A stretch of DNA of 64,000 nt from Nonomuraea thailandensis. Its GTDB lineage: Bacteria; Actinomycetota; Actinomycetes; Streptosporangiales; Streptosporangiaceae. The stretch covers positions 3,121,501-3,185,500 of the forward strand of contig NZ_JAMZEB010000002.1 in assembly GCF_024172165.1 (NCBI RefSeq). The letters run 5' to 3'. The notes beneath the pieces were generated by a model that was not told the DNA's origin, ran no database searches, and saw only the letters and a program-made list of their open reading frames with translations. Positions 51,163 through 59,470 of the stretch are shown here, piece after piece (positions within the stretch are counted from its first letter, which is position 1; every line of letters begins with the position of its first letter). Position numbers and translations under genes: made by a program.

Positions 51163-51678
51163 TCACTTGGTGCGCATCAGACAGGAGACTCCCTGCGGAT
51201 TGAAGGCCTGAAGCGGCACCGACTTCGTCGTCCGCTTGAGCTTTCCGCCGACGTAGTACTTCTCCACGACCTTGTACCACTGCCGCGTCCCCGAAGGATA
51301 AGCCTTGTAGATCTGGTTGTTGGACGTGAACGCCCGGGAGGTGCAGGCGGCTCGCACCTCTACCGTGCGGGCCGAGCTCATGTTGAGCTCGCCCGACACG
51401 AACGACCTGGAGACGCCCAGAGCGACACCGATCGTGCGCGTCACGCTGAAGGTGCGTGAGATCGTGCAGGTGCCACCCTTGTCCGCTTGGCAGGATGCCA
51501 GGAGGCGGGTGCCGTCGTGCACATTCGTCATCAGCTTCCCGATTTTCTCGATCGAATAGACCTTCTTGGGAGCGGCTGGGAGGGTCGGCTCGTCGGCGTT
51601 CGCGGGTGCCGCTGAAAATCCTAGAGCGATTGCCGCACAAGCACTTGTCATCATGGTTCGAGCAGCTCGAGCCGCCAT
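51163..51678 (-). CDS. Small secreted protein of unknown function
   Basis: 171 residues from ATG 51678, five bases after AAGGGAG. Signal peptide about 1-26 (TSACAAIALGFSAAPANA). The mature part has Cys in LLASCQADKGGTCTISR, RAACTSRAF and GVSCLMRTK, and a Ser/Thr/Val-alternating middle (RTFSVTRTIGVALGVSRSFV) that suggests beta strands. Similar secreted proteins occur in actinomycetes without known function. It lies downstream of, and is read the same way as, the TetR gene at 51806. Confidence 0.75.
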   Translation of the reverse strand: MAARAARTMMTSACAAIALGFSAAPANADEPTLPAAPKKVYSIEKIGKLMTNVHDGTRLLASCQADKGGTCTISRTFSVTRTIGVALGVSRSFVSGELNMSSARTVEVRAACTSRAFTSNNQIYKAYPSGTRQWYKVVEKYYVGGKLKRTTKSVPLQAFNPQGVSCLMRTK

Positions 51679-51805
51679 TGATTCTCCCTTTCGGTAAGCC
51701 CGGTTCGGCTGAGCCGCCAGCGTACTGACGTCCGGTATAGCGGGAGTATGTCTGTTTGATTCGCGTCGCGCCGTTGTGCCCGCGGTCCCGGCAAGCGGTC
51801 GCATC

Positions 51806-52387
51806 TCAGGGTCGTGGCCGAGGGTCCAGGCCGGCGAAGAGGGCGTCGAGGATGCGGTTGACGTACTCGTGGGTCAGGGGTTCCTGAGTGATCAGCAACT
51901 GGAAGTACAGGGGGCCGGACAGGACCGCCATGGCCAGTTCGAGATCGAAGTCGGGTGAGACCTGCCCCTTGGTCTGAGCCGCCCTGAGCCGGGCGACGGT
52001 CTTGTCCGCCTGCGGCTGGATGAAGCGGTCGTTCAGCCCGGCGGCGACCGCCGGATTGTGCTGAGCCTCGCCCACCAGGGCCCGGTAGAGCGGGCCCCAC
52101 GGCGGGGTGGCGAGCAGGTCCACCGCGGCGTGGATCTGCTGTCGCAGGTCGGCCAGGACGTCGCCGGTGTCGGGATAGTCGAGGGCGCGCTGGTTCAGCG
52201 ACAGCAGCGAGTCGAGGAACAGCAGTCCCTTCGAGGGCCACCGGCGGTAGATGGTGTCCTTGCCGACCCCGGCCCGGCCGGCGATCGCCTCCATGCTGAG
52301 CTTGGCGTAGCCGACTTCAAGGGCCAGATCGAGTGCGGTCTGCATGATCGTTTCGGTCCGGTCGGCTGAGCGGCGGCGGGCGTTCAT
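51806..52387 (-). CDS. TetR-family transcriptional regulator
   Basis: 193 residues from ATG 52387. The N-terminal helix-turn-helix is MQTALDLALEVGYAKLSMEA, then IAGRAGVGKDTIYRRWPSKG; the C-terminal part is a TetR_C_16-like ligand domain (LLATPPWGPLYRALVGEAQH). It is divergent from a FAD monooxygenase, and two matching palindromes lie in between, so it very likely represses that gene and itself. The ligand is probably the aromatic or antibiotic-like substrate of the monooxygenase. Confidence 0.93.
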   Translation of the reverse strand: MNARRRSADRTETIMQTALDLALEVGYAKLSMEAIAGRAGVGKDTIYRRWPSKGLLFLDSLLSLNQRALDYPDTGDVLADLRQQIHAAVDLLATPPWGPLYRALVGEAQHNPAVAAGLNDRFIQPQADKTVARLRAAQTKGQVSPDFDLELAMAVLSGPLYFQLLITQEPLTHEYVNRILDALFAGLDPRPRP

Positions 52388-52404
52388 AGCCTCACCATAT
52401 CGGG

Positions 52405-52418
52405 ACGGGACGCCCCGT
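52405..52418. promoter_or_regulatory. Near-perfect TetR operator ACGGGACGCCCCGT
   Basis: One mismatch from the perfect palindrome at 52459-52472; 18 bases upstream of the TetR ATG. Placement indicates autoregulation. Confidence 0.65.
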
Positions 52419-52458
52419 TTGACATCGAGGAGGTGCATCCCTCACGCTAGGCAGCCAT

Positions 52459-52472
52459 ACGGGACGTCCCGT
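52459..52472. promoter_or_regulatory. Perfect 14-bp palindrome ACGGGACGTCCCGT (TetR operator)
   Basis: Perfect inverted repeat in the TetR/monooxygenase divergent gap, 54 bases from its near-copy at 52405. Two equivalent sites suggest that one regulator dimer controls each direction. Confidence 0.7.
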
Positions 52473-52563
52473 TCAATAATTACGAAACGGTCAATGCACC
52501 CAAGAAGCGAGTGTCCATGCGCGTCTGGTGCAGCACGACAACCACACGATCGAAAGGCCATTG

Positions 52564-54153
52564 ATGATGAAGCACCACGATGCCCCCCGGCCCGCAGGAG
52601 AAGATCTGCGAGTAGCGCGGCCGGCAGGGGACGCCGACGTGATCATCGTGGGGGCCGGCCCGACCGGTCTCATGCTGGCCGCCGAACTGCGCCTGGCCGG
52701 AGTGCGGCCGCTGGTGCTGGAACGGCAGCCGCGGCCACGCGACACCCCCAAGGCCGGCGGCCTGGGCGGCCAGATCCTGGAACTGCTGCGCTACCGAGGC
52801 CTGCTGGCACGGTTCGAAGCGGCGTGCACCGGCCCGATGCCGGCTCCCCGGTTCCCGTTCGGCGGGGTGCACCTGGACTTCACCCACCTGCCGGATCCTC
52901 CGATGCACGCCCTGCCGCTGCCGCAGCAACTGCTGGAGCGGCTGCTCGGCGAACGCGCCGGCGAACTCGGCGTCGACGTCCGCCGCGGCCACGAGGTGAC
53001 CGGGGTGAGCCAGGACGACGACGCCGTCACCGTGGACGTGCACGGCCCCGACGGCCCCTACCAGGTGAGCACGCGCTACCTCGTGGGGTGCGACGGCGCG
53101 CGCAGCCGCATCCGCGGCTGGGCCGGCATCCCGTTCCCCGGCACGGTCTACCCGGAGGTCAACCGGCTGGCCCAGGTCACCCTGCCCGACGCGGTCACCG
53201 TTCTCGGCAACGGCGATCTGGACGTCCCCGGCTTCGGCACGATCCGCGCCGGCTTCACCCGCACGGACCAGGGCCTGCTCGGCGTCGGCTCCTCGCCCGG
53301 CAGCCGGTCCGTCTCCCTCTACACCATCGAGGACGAGGCCGCCGAGTACGACGACGACGTCCCGATGACCCTGGCCGAGCTGCAGAACAGCGTCCACCGC
53401 GTGCTCGGCGCGCACCTGCCCCTGGCCGGATCGACGCGGTTGTCCCGGTTCACCTTCAAGGCCCGCCAGGCCGAGCGCTACCGCGAAGGGCGGATCCTGC
53501 TGGCCGGCGACGCGGCGCACCTGTTCCCCGCCACCGGAGTGGCGCTCAACGCCGGCCTGCTGGACGCGGTCAACCTGGCCTGGAAGCTGGCCGCCGACCT
53601 CCACGGCACGGCTCCGGCCGGCCTGCTCGACACCTACCACGACGAACGCCATCCGGCCGGCGCCCGCACCCTGCTGCACACCCGCGCCCAGGTGGCCCTG
53701 CGACGCGGACACGACGCGGCCGCCGAAGCACTCCGGGAGGTCTTCACCGAACTGCTCGCCGACGAGCAGCCGCTACGCCGGATGGGAGCCCTCGTCGCCG
53801 GCACCGACATCCGCTACCCGATGCCCGGCGCCGGCCACCACCCGCTGGCCGGCACCTTCGCCCCCGACCTCACCCTGCACACCGACGAGGGCGTCACCAG
53901 CGTCGCCGACCTCCTGCGCCCCGCCCGGCCCATCCTTCTCGACCTCGCCGGCCGCCCCGAGCTGCGCGAAACCGCCCGCCACTGGACGCGACGCGTCGAC
54001 CTTCGCACCGCCAAGACCGACGACCGACCGGCCGACGTCCTGCTGATCCGGCCGGACGCCCACATCGCCTGGGCCGCCTCCGTCGACGAATCCGGCGACA
54101 CCGCCACGCCCGCGTTGCACAGAGCACTCTCCGACTGGTTCGGCGCGCCCTGA
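52564..54153 (+). CDS. FAD-dependent aromatic monooxygenase (class A flavoprotein hydroxylase)
   Basis: 529 residues from ATG 52564, six bases after GAAAGG; an upstream GTG at 52528 lacks a ribosome site. Motifs: DVIIVGAGPTGLMLAAEL (FAD-binding GxGxxG), LVGCDGARSRIRGWAGI (DG motif) and ILLAGDAAHLFPATGVALN (GD motif), with a C-terminal thioredoxin-like domain. This layout is shared by polyketide hydroxylases and rifampicin monooxygenases. It probably hydroxylates an aromatic compound at the cost of NAD(P)H and O2. Control by the divergent TetR gene suggests that it answers to a toxic aromatic substrate. Confidence 0.92.
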   Translation: MMKHHDAPRPAGEDLRVARPAGDADVIIVGAGPTGLMLAAELRLAGVRPLVLERQPRPRDTPKAGGLGGQILELLRYRGLLARFEAACTGPMPAPRFPFGGVHLDFTHLPDPPMHALPLPQQLLERLLGERAGELGVDVRRGHEVTGVSQDDDAVTVDVHGPDGPYQVSTRYLVGCDGARSRIRGWAGIPFPGTVYPEVNRLAQVTLPDAVTVLGNGDLDVPGFGTIRAGFTRTDQGLLGVGSSPGSRSVSLYTIEDEAAEYDDDVPMTLAELQNSVHRVLGAHLPLAGSTRLSRFTFKARQAERYREGRILLAGDAAHLFPATGVALNAGLLDAVNLAWKLAADLHGTAPAGLLDTYHDERHPAGARTLLHTRAQVALRRGHDAAAEALREVFTELLADEQPLRRMGALVAGTDIRYPMPGAGHHPLAGTFAPDLTLHTDEGVTSVADLLRPARPILLDLAGRPELRETARHWTRRVDLRTAKTDDRPADVLLIRPDAHIAWAASVDESGDTATPALHRALSDWFGAP

Positions 54154-54291
54154 AGACACCGCCTCATCCAGTTCCGCCGCCGGCCGGTCGTGACGGACGC
54201 GCAAATCCCGCGTGCTGAGAGGCCGGCCTCAGCGAACGCGCGCAAGCGGGGTCGCGCTTCCGCGGCGGTGCGGTCCGCTCTCTCAGCCAGG

Positions 54292-55209
54292 TCAGCGTCT
54301 CGTGCATTGCCTGGCACTGGCCGAGCGACAGGGCGACGACGGGACGCGGCCGAGGAAGTCTCGGACGAGGGGGACGATTTCCGCGAGGTTGGTCTCCAGC
54401 GCCCAGTGACCGGCGTCGAGCAGGTGCAGCTCGGCGTCCGGCAGGTCGCGCAGGTAGGCTCGCGCCGATCCTTCGGGCATGTAGCCGTCGTGCGGCCCCC
54501 AGACGATCAGGGTGGGAGGCTGGTGTTCGCGCAGGTACGCCTGTTCTTCGGGGAACCAGCCCAGGGTTGTCGCCTGATCTTCGAACAGGCCCACGATGTT
54601 GCGGCGGCGCTCAGGGGTGTCCATCAGCGCCCAGTGGAGTTTCCACAGGTCCGGGCTGACGCGTTCGGCCAGGTGGGCGGGCAGCTCGCCGACGAATTCG
54701 CTGCGGAAGCCGTCCTCCGAGACGTTCTGCGCCATCCTGGCCCGGCCCTCGTCGGTCGGGTCGGCCCAGAACTCCTTGAGCCAGGCGTATTTCGGGCCCA
54801 GCTCGTCCTCGTAGATGTCGCCGTTCTGGACGACCAGGGCGGTGATCCTCTCGGGGGCGCGCAGCGCCAGGCGGAAGCCGAACTGGGAGCCGTAGTCATG
54901 CAGGTAGAGGGCGTAGCGCGGCAGGTCCATCACCTGGGTGAAGCGTTCGAGGAAGGCGGCGTAGCCGTCGAAGGTGTAGGAGAAGTCCTCGGGGGTGGCG
55001 CTGTAGCCGAAGCCCGGCAGGTCGGGGGCGAGCAGACGCCAGCGGTCACCGAGGGCGGGCATGAGGTTGCGGAACTCGTAGGAGGAGCAGGGGTAGCCGT
55101 GCGGCAGCAGGAACACCGGCGCATCCGGCGGCCCCGCCTCCCGATAGAAGATCTCGACCCCGTCGACGTCGATCGTGTGGTGCGTCAGCGGCGCGGGCAG
55201 TGCCGGCAT
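54292..55209 (-). CDS. Alpha/beta hydrolase (epoxide hydrolase/haloalkane dehalogenase-like)
   Basis: 305 residues. FLLPHGYPCSSYEFRNLMPA (HGxP oxyanion motif), nucleophile Asp in YALYLHDYGSQFGFRLAL, cap domain with WFPEEQAYLREHQ, WGPHDGYMPEG for the acid and DAGHWALETN for the His. An Asp nucleophile with HGxP is typical of epoxide hydrolases and dehalogenases. It is convergent with the monooxygenase, whose product could be an epoxide; that link is only suggestive. Confidence 0.9.
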   Translation of the reverse strand: MPALPAPLTHHTIDVDGVEIFYREAGPPDAPVFLLPHGYPCSSYEFRNLMPALGDRWRLLAPDLPGFGYSATPEDFSYTFDGYAAFLERFTQVMDLPRYALYLHDYGSQFGFRLALRAPERITALVVQNGDIYEDELGPKYAWLKEFWADPTDEGRARMAQNVSEDGFRSEFVGELPAHLAERVSPDLWKLHWALMDTPERRRNIVGLFEDQATTLGWFPEEQAYLREHQPPTLIVWGPHDGYMPEGSARAYLRDLPDAELHLLDAGHWALETNLAEIVPLVRDFLGRVPSSPCRSASARQCTRR

Positions 55210-55405
55210 GGTCTCGGGCCTCCTCCGAAGTCAGTGCCGGCAGCTCTACCCAGAAATGTCGCGCGTACTGAGCCGTGGGACGAGAGCGAGCTCGCGCGAA
55301 ACGCGCCGTCCGGCTCCGGCAGTACCCCGGCGTTGTCGCGACGCGCTCCAGGTCATCGCGGACGCGGTGAGCAGGCCGGGCGACCCCGTCCCGGTCAGGG
55401 CCGGT

Positions 55406-56251
55406 TCACTGCACCGGCCAGGGGGTCACGATGCGGGCCCACGGCCGCCAGACGGTGCCGGTGGCCGACCGGTACTCCACCTGCTGGGCACGGTCCGGGT
55501 AGCCGTACTCGGTCTGCAGCCGGTCGGTGTCGCCGCGTACCCCCGGCTTGTGCTCCTGGCCGGTGTAGACGGCCTTCACCATGACGAGCGCCTTGGGGAA
55601 CATCTCCGCGCTGAGGTCGTACAGGAAGACCTTGAGCCGGGCCTTGCACCCGTCGCACGGCCCGATGTTGCCGACCAGGACCACCGTCACCCAGCGGGGC
55701 CGGCTGTCCCAGTCCTTGAGCACCTCGTTCGCCGCCGCCTCCCCGCGGTCCACCTCGGCCTGCCAGGCCTTCTCCTGAACCGGGCCCCAGATCTGGGGAG
55801 GCGGCGGCAGCGGCTCCTCCTCCATGCGCAGGCGCTCGTACTCGCGGGCCCGCATGTCGGACGCCCCCGCCTCCATCGCCTCCCGCCAGGCCTGTTGCTG
55901 CTGGACCAGTTGCTGCCGGTACGCGGCGTGACCCGCCTTCCAGGCGGTCATCCACTGCCAGGCCTGCTCCATGCTGACGACCTCGGAGTCGGCCAGCGAG
56001 ATGTTCGCCTCCTGGTTGCCGACGTAGTACGGCCTGCGCGTGTTCCTGGCCCCGGACAGCGGGTTGACCAGCGCGTAACGCAGATCCCTGCCGCCCACCT
56101 GGTAGCCGTCGTAGCCGCTGTACGGCTGGGTGCGTGCCACCAGCACGTGATCGAACAGGATGAGCATCTCGGTGAACACCCCGGTGTTGTCCTGCCTGAT
56201 GCGCTGGTCGATGTCGCTCAGGCTCTGCACGATCGCCTCGTACTCGTTCAT
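55406..56251 (-). CDS. Hypothetical protein with deaminase-like PC-x-x-C motif, next to the lasso cluster
   Basis: 281 residues, ATG 56251. No signal peptide. The N-terminal half has SIKE-like helices with LADSEVVSMEQAWQWM and a Gln-rich helical middle (AYRQQLVQQQQAWREAMEAG, MEEEPLPPPP). The C-terminal third has WVTVVLVGNIGPCDGCKARL followed by VFLYDLSAEMFPKALVMVKA. The strand then P-C-x-x-C helix pattern is that of zinc deaminase folds; the usual H-A/S-E partner might be the DSE of LADSEVV, with Asp in place of His. This assignment is tentative. It follows the lasso B2 gene by 138 bases in the same direction and may or may not belong to that operon. Confidence 0.6.
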   Translation of the reverse strand: MNEYEAIVQSLSDIDQRIRQDNTGVFTEMLILFDHVLVARTQPYSGYDGYQVGGRDLRYALVNPLSGARNTRRPYYVGNQEANISLADSEVVSMEQAWQWMTAWKAGHAAYRQQLVQQQQAWREAMEAGASDMRAREYERLRMEEEPLPPPPQIWGPVQEKAWQAEVDRGEAAANEVLKDWDSRPRWVTVVLVGNIGPCDGCKARLKVFLYDLSAEMFPKALVMVKAVYTGQEHKPGVRGDTDRLQTEYGYPDRAQQVEYRSATGTVWRPWARIVTPWPVQ

Positions 56252-56389
56252 GGTGCCCCTCCAGGATCCGCCCCGGCTTCACCCTTGGCCGCGCCACCGC
56301 CCGCGTCAAGCGTTCGTCCTGTTGTGGCCATCCGCCGGAGGTCACCACCTCGGTGCCTGAGCGCCATGCCGGCACCGGGGTCAGGGCTC

Positions 56390-56809
56390 TCATCGCCGAA
56401 GTTCCCGCGGGGCGACGACCATCGTGACCCGATAGCGGCGGGGCGGCTCGTCGACGGGGTGGCCGTCGGCCTCGATCCAGGCATGGGCGCCGAACGGGTT
56501 GACCCGGATGCCCGCGCACCAGGTGGGCCAGGATCCGCGAGAGCGGCACAGCAGGGCGGCGGCGATGGAGCGGGGCAGGCAGCCTTCCCCGGCGCACGAC
56601 AGGCTGACCGCGAGCACCGCGTCCCGTGCCGCTCTGGCCTGCTCGGCGGTGGCGGGCGCGGCGCCGCGGCGGACGAACGTCAGCACCGCGCGGATGCGGG
56701 CCGGCGGCAGGCGGGCGATCAGATGCGCGGCGGCCACGGCGGCCAGCGCCGGCGGACGACGGCGCCAGGGCAGGCCGGGCCGGTCGGCGGGCACCATGGA
56801 CACGCTCAT
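56390..56809 (-). CDS. Lasso peptide biosynthesis B2 protein (leader peptidase, transglutaminase-like)
   Basis: 139 residues from ATG 56809, overlapping the B1 stop as TGATG. The catalytic triad is visible: Cys in CAGEGCLPRSIAAALLCR, His in NPFGAHAWIEADG and Asp in GHPVDEPPRRYR. B2 removes the leader peptide while the cyclase closes the ring. An N-terminal helical part (LAAVAAAHLIARLPPARIRA) is typical. Part of the order A-A-C-B1-B2. Confidence 0.92.
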   Translation of the reverse strand: MSVSMVPADRPGLPWRRRPPALAAVAAAHLIARLPPARIRAVLTFVRRGAAPATAEQARAARDAVLAVSLSCAGEGCLPRSIAAALLCRSRGSWPTWCAGIRVNPFGAHAWIEADGHPVDEPPRRYRVTMVVAPRELRR

Positions 56810-57087
56810 CACGGCTGCTCCAGGGCGACGGTCTCGACGATCAGCTTCGCGGCGCGCAACTGCCCGACGAGCGCCGCGACGTCCGCCTCGGCGGTGGGCG
56901 TCGCGGCGGGATGGGCCTGGACGAGCTCGCGGGCGGCCCCGCCGGTGCCGTGTCCCGCCAGCAGGCTGCGCAGGACGAGTGCCGCGGTGGCGTTGAGCTG
57001 GTGGTAGCGGCCGGTGCGCTCGTCCAGGAGCACGGCGACCTCGTCGATCGGGGTGAGAGTGACGCCGGGGCGCAGGCTCACGCGCAC
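56809..57087 (-). CDS. Lasso peptide biosynthesis B1 protein (PqqD-like RiPP recognition element)
   Basis: 92 residues, GTG 57087 after AGGAGG; it overlaps the cyclase end by ten bases. The PqqD-like fold reads VSLRPGVTLTPIDEVAVLLD, RTGRYHQLNATAALVLRSLL and AALVGQLRAAKLIVETV. B1 binds the leader peptide (conserved YxxP region) and delivers the precursor to B2. Separate B1 and B2 genes are the usual actinomycete arrangement. Confidence 0.93.
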   Translation of the reverse strand: MRVSLRPGVTLTPIDEVAVLLDERTGRYHQLNATAALVLRSLLAGHGTGGAARELVQAHPAATPTAEADVAALVGQLRAAKLIVETVALEQP

Positions 57088-58892
57088 GACTCCTCCTGAA
57101 CGGGATGGGCGAGAAGGGCTCGTAGCCAGTTCTCGGCGGCGATGAAGACGTCAAGTGCCAGCACGCCCGGCCCGCCTTCGGCCGGGGTGCGCAAGCAGGT
57201 CCGGCGCAGCGCGGCGGCGTCGGCCAGGCCGCGCTCCACCAGCAGCGAGCCGTCGAGCAGGGTCAGGAGCTGGTCGCGGTGCAGGCGCAGCCCCTGATAG
57301 ATGTCGGCCGAGAACTCGCCCTTGGTGGTGCGCTCCAGGCATTCGGCCGGCATGACGGGGCGCATCGCGGCCCGGGTGAGCGGCTTGTAGACGCCGGGCG
57401 CCGCCCGCTGGTCCAGCCGCACCGCCAGGCAGGCGGCGACGACGTGGTCGTCCAGAAAGGGCGCGTGTACGGGGACGCCCACACGACCCGTCATGATCTG
57501 CGCGCCGTCGACGGACGCGGCTATGGAACGCACGCTTGACAGGCTCAGATGCTGGGCGCGCAGAGGAGAGTACGGTTCGGCCGGGCACGTGACGAGCTGC
57601 CGGCGGACCGCGTCCTTCGCGGCCCCGCTCGTCCAGTCGGGCAGGCGCAGCGGGTGCTCCCAGCCGAAGTCCGGCCGGAAACGGGACAGCGGCGCGCTGA
57701 GCGTCTGCGCCTGATCGGCCAGCCAGGCGGCATAGGGGCGCCGGTCGGCCAGCTCGCGGACGCTCGCCCACAGCGGCCACCGAGCCCTGGACCGCTGTTC
57801 GCGCAGGTGGGGCCAGAGCGCCGCCGGGTGGCGGCGAGCCAGGTCGTGCAGGTAGCAGGCGGGCAGCAGGGTGACCTCGTCACCGCCGTGCCCGGTCAGG
57901 CGCACGGTCGCTCCTCGCCCGGCCAGCAGCGCCGAATGCGCCAGATCGCGGGCCAGCGCGCGCAGCCACCGCGTCGGCTCGTCCAGCCCCGGAACGACCT
58001 CGGCCGCTCCGGCGAACCACTTGGGCAGGTCGCCGGACCAGGCCACCTCATGCTCGCCGGGCAGGTACGCCCGCGCCAGGGCCGCCCACTGCGGGTCGTC
58101 ATGGTCGGGATCGTCGATGGCCAGCGCGAGCGTGACCAGCTTCGCCGACCGCTGCCCGGCCGTCGCGGCGGCGAGGAAGCTGACCGGCGTGGAGTCCAGC
58201 CCGCCGGACAGGTCGCCGGCCACCACCGCGCCCTCGCCGATCCGGGCGGCCACGGCCTCCTCGAGGGCCGCCCTCACCACGGGAGCCCCCTCCTCCAGCG
58301 GTACCTCCGGCTCCGGCGCCCGCCACCAGGGACGCAGCCGCACCCCGTCCGCGTCGATATGGGCCGCCTCGCCGGGCGGCACCATGGCGACCCCTTCCCA
58401 CAGCGGCTCGGCCAGTGCCGGCGGAACCATCATCAGCAGCCGCACCGCCAGAGCCTGCTCGTCCACCGCCGCCCGCGTCAGCGCGGCGAGCAACGCCGCC
58501 CGATCGGATGCGAGCACCGCCCCGCCGGCTCGCGCGTAGTACACCCGCCGCATGCCTGAAGCGGTGCCCTGCACCCGGACCTGCCCGCCGACGACGGCGA
58601 CCAGATGGAAACTGCCGGACAGCGCCGCGGCCACCGCATCGGCGTCCGCCAGGCACCCGAGCCGCGCGGCCATCCGCCGCAACCGGCCGGCGGTGACCGG
58701 ACACGTGCCGATCACCGCCAGCCGCGCGTGGCCCGCCTCCGCCTTGACGATCTCGCCGGGCGAGGCGGCCAGCAGACACGGACGGCCGGACGCGTAGCTC
58801 AGCACGACTGCGCCGTGCAACGTTTGCGCGAGGGCTGCTCCCGCGGCGCTGTCGGGCAGCACCGCGAACTCCTCACCGCTCAGCTTGCGCAC
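57078..58892 (-). CDS. Lasso cyclase (asparagine synthetase-like protein C)
   Basis: 604 residues, GTG 58892. The N-terminal half is a glutaminase-like domain without the catalytic N-terminal Cys (begins MRKLSGEEF), with LDVPP-like signature VAMVPPGEAAHI. The synthetase half has the PP-loop VVAGDLSGGLDSTPVSFLAA, then LTGHGGDEVTLLPACYLHDL and KGEFSADIYQGLRLHRDQLL. It activates the Asp side chain of the core peptide with ATP and joins it to the N-terminal amine. Fourteen bases follow the nearer precursor gene; it overlaps B1. Confidence 0.93.
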   Translation of the reverse strand: MRKLSGEEFAVLPDSAAGAALAQTLHGAVVLSYASGRPCLLAASPGEIVKAEAGHARLAVIGTCPVTAGRLRRMAARLGCLADADAVAAALSGSFHLVAVVGGQVRVQGTASGMRRVYYARAGGAVLASDRAALLAALTRAAVDEQALAVRLLMMVPPALAEPLWEGVAMVPPGEAAHIDADGVRLRPWWRAPEPEVPLEEGAPVVRAALEEAVAARIGEGAVVAGDLSGGLDSTPVSFLAAATAGQRSAKLVTLALAIDDPDHDDPQWAALARAYLPGEHEVAWSGDLPKWFAGAAEVVPGLDEPTRWLRALARDLAHSALLAGRGATVRLTGHGGDEVTLLPACYLHDLARRHPAALWPHLREQRSRARWPLWASVRELADRRPYAAWLADQAQTLSAPLSRFRPDFGWEHPLRLPDWTSGAAKDAVRRQLVTCPAEPYSPLRAQHLSLSSVRSIAASVDGAQIMTGRVGVPVHAPFLDDHVVAACLAVRLDQRAAPGVYKPLTRAAMRPVMPAECLERTTKGEFSADIYQGLRLHRDQLLTLLDGSLLVERGLADAAALRRTCLRTPAEGGPGVLALDVFIAAENWLRALLAHPVQEESCA

Positions 58893-58905
58893 CGGACCCC
58901 TCGTC

Positions 58906-59019
58906 TTATCCGTAGTAGTAGAACGCGTCCACGTACGGTCCGGCGGAACCGCAGGTCAGCTCTGCGAAACTGCCGAGGTCGAGCATCCGCGGAGGCTCGT
59001 ACGACTCGTTACCGACCAT
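58906..59019 (-). CDS. Lasso peptide precursor A1 (core GSAGPYVDAFYYYG)
   Basis: 37 residues, ATG 59019 after AAGGAGAAGG. The leader contains YEPPRMLDLGSFAELT, matching the actinomycete Y-x-x-P...T recognition pattern, with the required Thr at position -2 (TC before the core). The predicted core is GSAGPYVDAFYYYG: Gly1 can bond to Asp8, giving an eight-residue ring, with a short six-residue AFYYYG tail whose Tyr residues could lock the thread. Core boundaries are inferred. The gene is too short for most ORF callers and lies directly before the cyclase. Confidence 0.88.
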   Translation of the reverse strand: MVGNESYEPPRMLDLGSFAELTCGSAGPYVDAFYYYG

Positions 59020-59099
59020 GACTGATGCCTTCTCCTTGTGCGACGTGCCGCTGTCCGGATCCGTGCCGGACTCCGGGGAACTCGGGGGGCACGGTGGCC

Positions 59100-59225
59100 T
59101 CAGCCTGGGTAGTAGTAGATGCCGTCCATGTTGAGCATGCCGTAGCCGCGGGTCAGCTGCCCGAACTCGCCGATCTCCAGCAGCTGCGGGGGCTCGTACG
59201 GCTCGTGGCGCTCGTTGTCGGTCAT
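59100..59225 (-). CDS. Lasso peptide precursor A2 (core GYGMLNMDGIYYYPG)
   Basis: 41 residues, ATG 59225 after GGAAGGA. Leader segment YEPPQLLEIGEFGQLTR again has Y-x-x-P and Thr at -2. Predicted core GYGMLNMDGIYYYPG: Gly1-Asp8 ring, tail GIYYYPG. It shares the leader layout and the YYY tail with the A1 product but has a different ring, so the two are diverged paralogues. It is the first gene of the operon. The boundaries and ring size are inferred from lasso rules. Confidence 0.88.
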   Translation of the reverse strand: MTDNERHEPYEPPQLLEIGEFGQLTRGYGMLNMDGIYYYPG

Positions 59226-59470
59226 GACAGTCCTTCCGTCGGTGCGGCGGGTCGCCGCGTCACCATCAGTGAAGACCCGTGTACCCGCTGTCCAACAGGG
59301 GGACGAGACGGATTCGGACGCACTCGGCCACACGCGGCCACACTCGGCCGCGCTCGAACGGCAACACCCGGCGCCTGATCCGGTGGACGCCGCCGGGGGA
59401 GAGGGCGCGTTCGTGGCCCGCCCTCCATGGGTAGGGCTGAGGGAGCTTGTGACCGTCGGGGGAGGTCACG

